The notes below the pieces were generated by a model, which was given only the letters and a program-made list of their open reading frames with translations, searched no databases and had not been told where the DNA came from. DNA of 5,809 bases from XN24 sp047921395 (GTDB taxonomy: Bacteria; Pseudomonadota; Gammaproteobacteria; Steroidobacterales; XN24), in contig JBLRWH010000102.1 in assembly GCA_047921395.1 (NCBI GenBank), positions 1 through 5,809 of the forward strand, given 5' to 3'. A program made the position numbers and the translations under genes. Positions 5,542-5,809 of the stretch are shown piece by piece (the stretch's first letter is position 1; every line of letters begins with the position of its first letter).

Positions 5542-5809
5542 TTCGCCTCCGCCTCGGCGGCCAGGCTGGCGCGCCGGATCGCCTTGAACTCGGAACCATC
5601 TTTCCATTCGGGCCAGCGGCGCGAGTTGCCCAGCTCCACGAGGAGCATCTGGAACAACTCGATATCCTGCACCGCACCCGCGAGGTTCCAGTCCGGGTCC
5701 CAGGCGTCACAGGTCTTGTGATAGCAGTTGCCGACATAGTCCGCGACCCACTGCTCACCCGCCGCGCGTCCGCCCTCGACCAGGTCGGCGCCGCCGGCGA
5801 TGGCCATGA
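5538..5809 (-). CDS. M28-family metallopeptidase, C-terminal fragment (5' part outside window)
   Basis: The frame is open to the right edge and ends at TGA 5538-5540. About 90 C-terminal residues are present. The segment YVGNCYHKTCDAWDP contains a YH-x-x-x-D motif that resembles the last zinc-ligand His region of M28 aminopeptidases. The following WNLAGAVQDIELFQMLLVEL, then WPEWKDGSEFKAIR, resembles the C-terminus of large exported M28 peptidases common in gammaproteobacteria. These enzymes cleave N-terminal residues from peptides using two zinc ions, usually in the periplasm or outside the cell. The signal peptide and most of the catalytic residues lie outside the window. The ATG at 5805-5807 is internal to the domain, not a convincing start. 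The stop overlaps the nikR start codon, so nikR is probably co-transcribed with this gene; a functional link to nickel is not evident. Confidence 0.75.
   Translation of the reverse strand, partial: MAIAGGADLVEGGRAAGEQWVADYVGNCYHKTCDAWDPDWNLAGAVQDIELFQMLLVELGNSRRWPEWKDGSEFKAIRRASLAAEAEAK
5546..5550 (-). promoter_or_regulatory. Ribosome-binding site of nikR
   Basis: GGAGG on the minus strand, separated from the ATG at 5539-5541 by CGAA. It is the clearest Shine-Dalgarno sequence in the window and supports the shorter nikR start. It lies inside the last codons of the upstream peptidase gene, consistent with coupled translation. Confidence 0.75.

Noticed and set aside
5542..5607. 22-residue N-terminal extension of NikR from the ATG at 5605-5607
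   Set aside because: The extension does not resemble NikR, lies in a second frame inside the peptidase gene, and the internal ATG has a good GGAGG and gives the normal 134-residue length.

Overview
This GC-rich window (roughly 70% G+C by eye) looks like proteobacterial chromosome, most likely a high-GC gammaproteobacterium. The evidence is a YciA-type acyl-CoA thioesterase, a long three-domain Pta, an M28 peptidase tail of a type I associate with that group, and a NikR of the E. coli family. The taxon is an inference from gene families, not something read directly. I see no rRNA, tRNA, CRISPR array, insertion sequence or phage gene.

Layout, left to right. (1) Positions 1-252, plus strand, hold the C-terminal 83 codons of a YciA-like thioesterase. 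(2) Positions 249-2357, minus strand, hold a complete phosphate acetyltransferase (pta), whose stop codon overlaps the thioesterase stop. (3) Positions 2358-2554 are non-coding and contain a striking 23-bp inverted repeat around an AT-rich loop. (4) Positions 2555-5053, minus strand, hold a tightly packed four-gene ECF-type nickel importer. In transcription order these are a NikL-like exported and membrane-anchored protein, NikM (substrate-binding membrane subunit), NikQ (T component) and NikO (ATPase with a His-rich tail). (5) Positions 5054-5136 are an intergenic control region with a perfect 8-13-8 palindrome, which I call a NikR operator, lying over a plausible promoter. (6) Positions 5137-5541, minus strand, hold nikR, with all four nickel ligands present. 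(7) Positions 5538-5809, minus strand, hold the C-terminal part of an M28-family peptidase that runs off the window; nikR starts inside its stop codon (ATGA).

How it works together: NikR senses cytoplasmic nickel through its His/Cys site and should bind the palindrome just upstream of nikL, shutting off importer synthesis when nickel is sufficient. NikM, with its N-terminal Met-His and His67, takes up Ni2+. The NikL-like protein probably assists on the outer face. NikQ couples NikM to NikO, which hydrolyses ATP. The His-rich NikO tail and the histidines of the NikL-like protein give candidate metal-holding sites on both sides of the membrane. Pta and the thioesterase belong to acetyl-CoA/acyl-CoA metabolism and have no evident link to nickel. 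No single new system is proven here; the most interesting points are the five-gene nickel module with its operator, the His-rich additions and the large palindrome.
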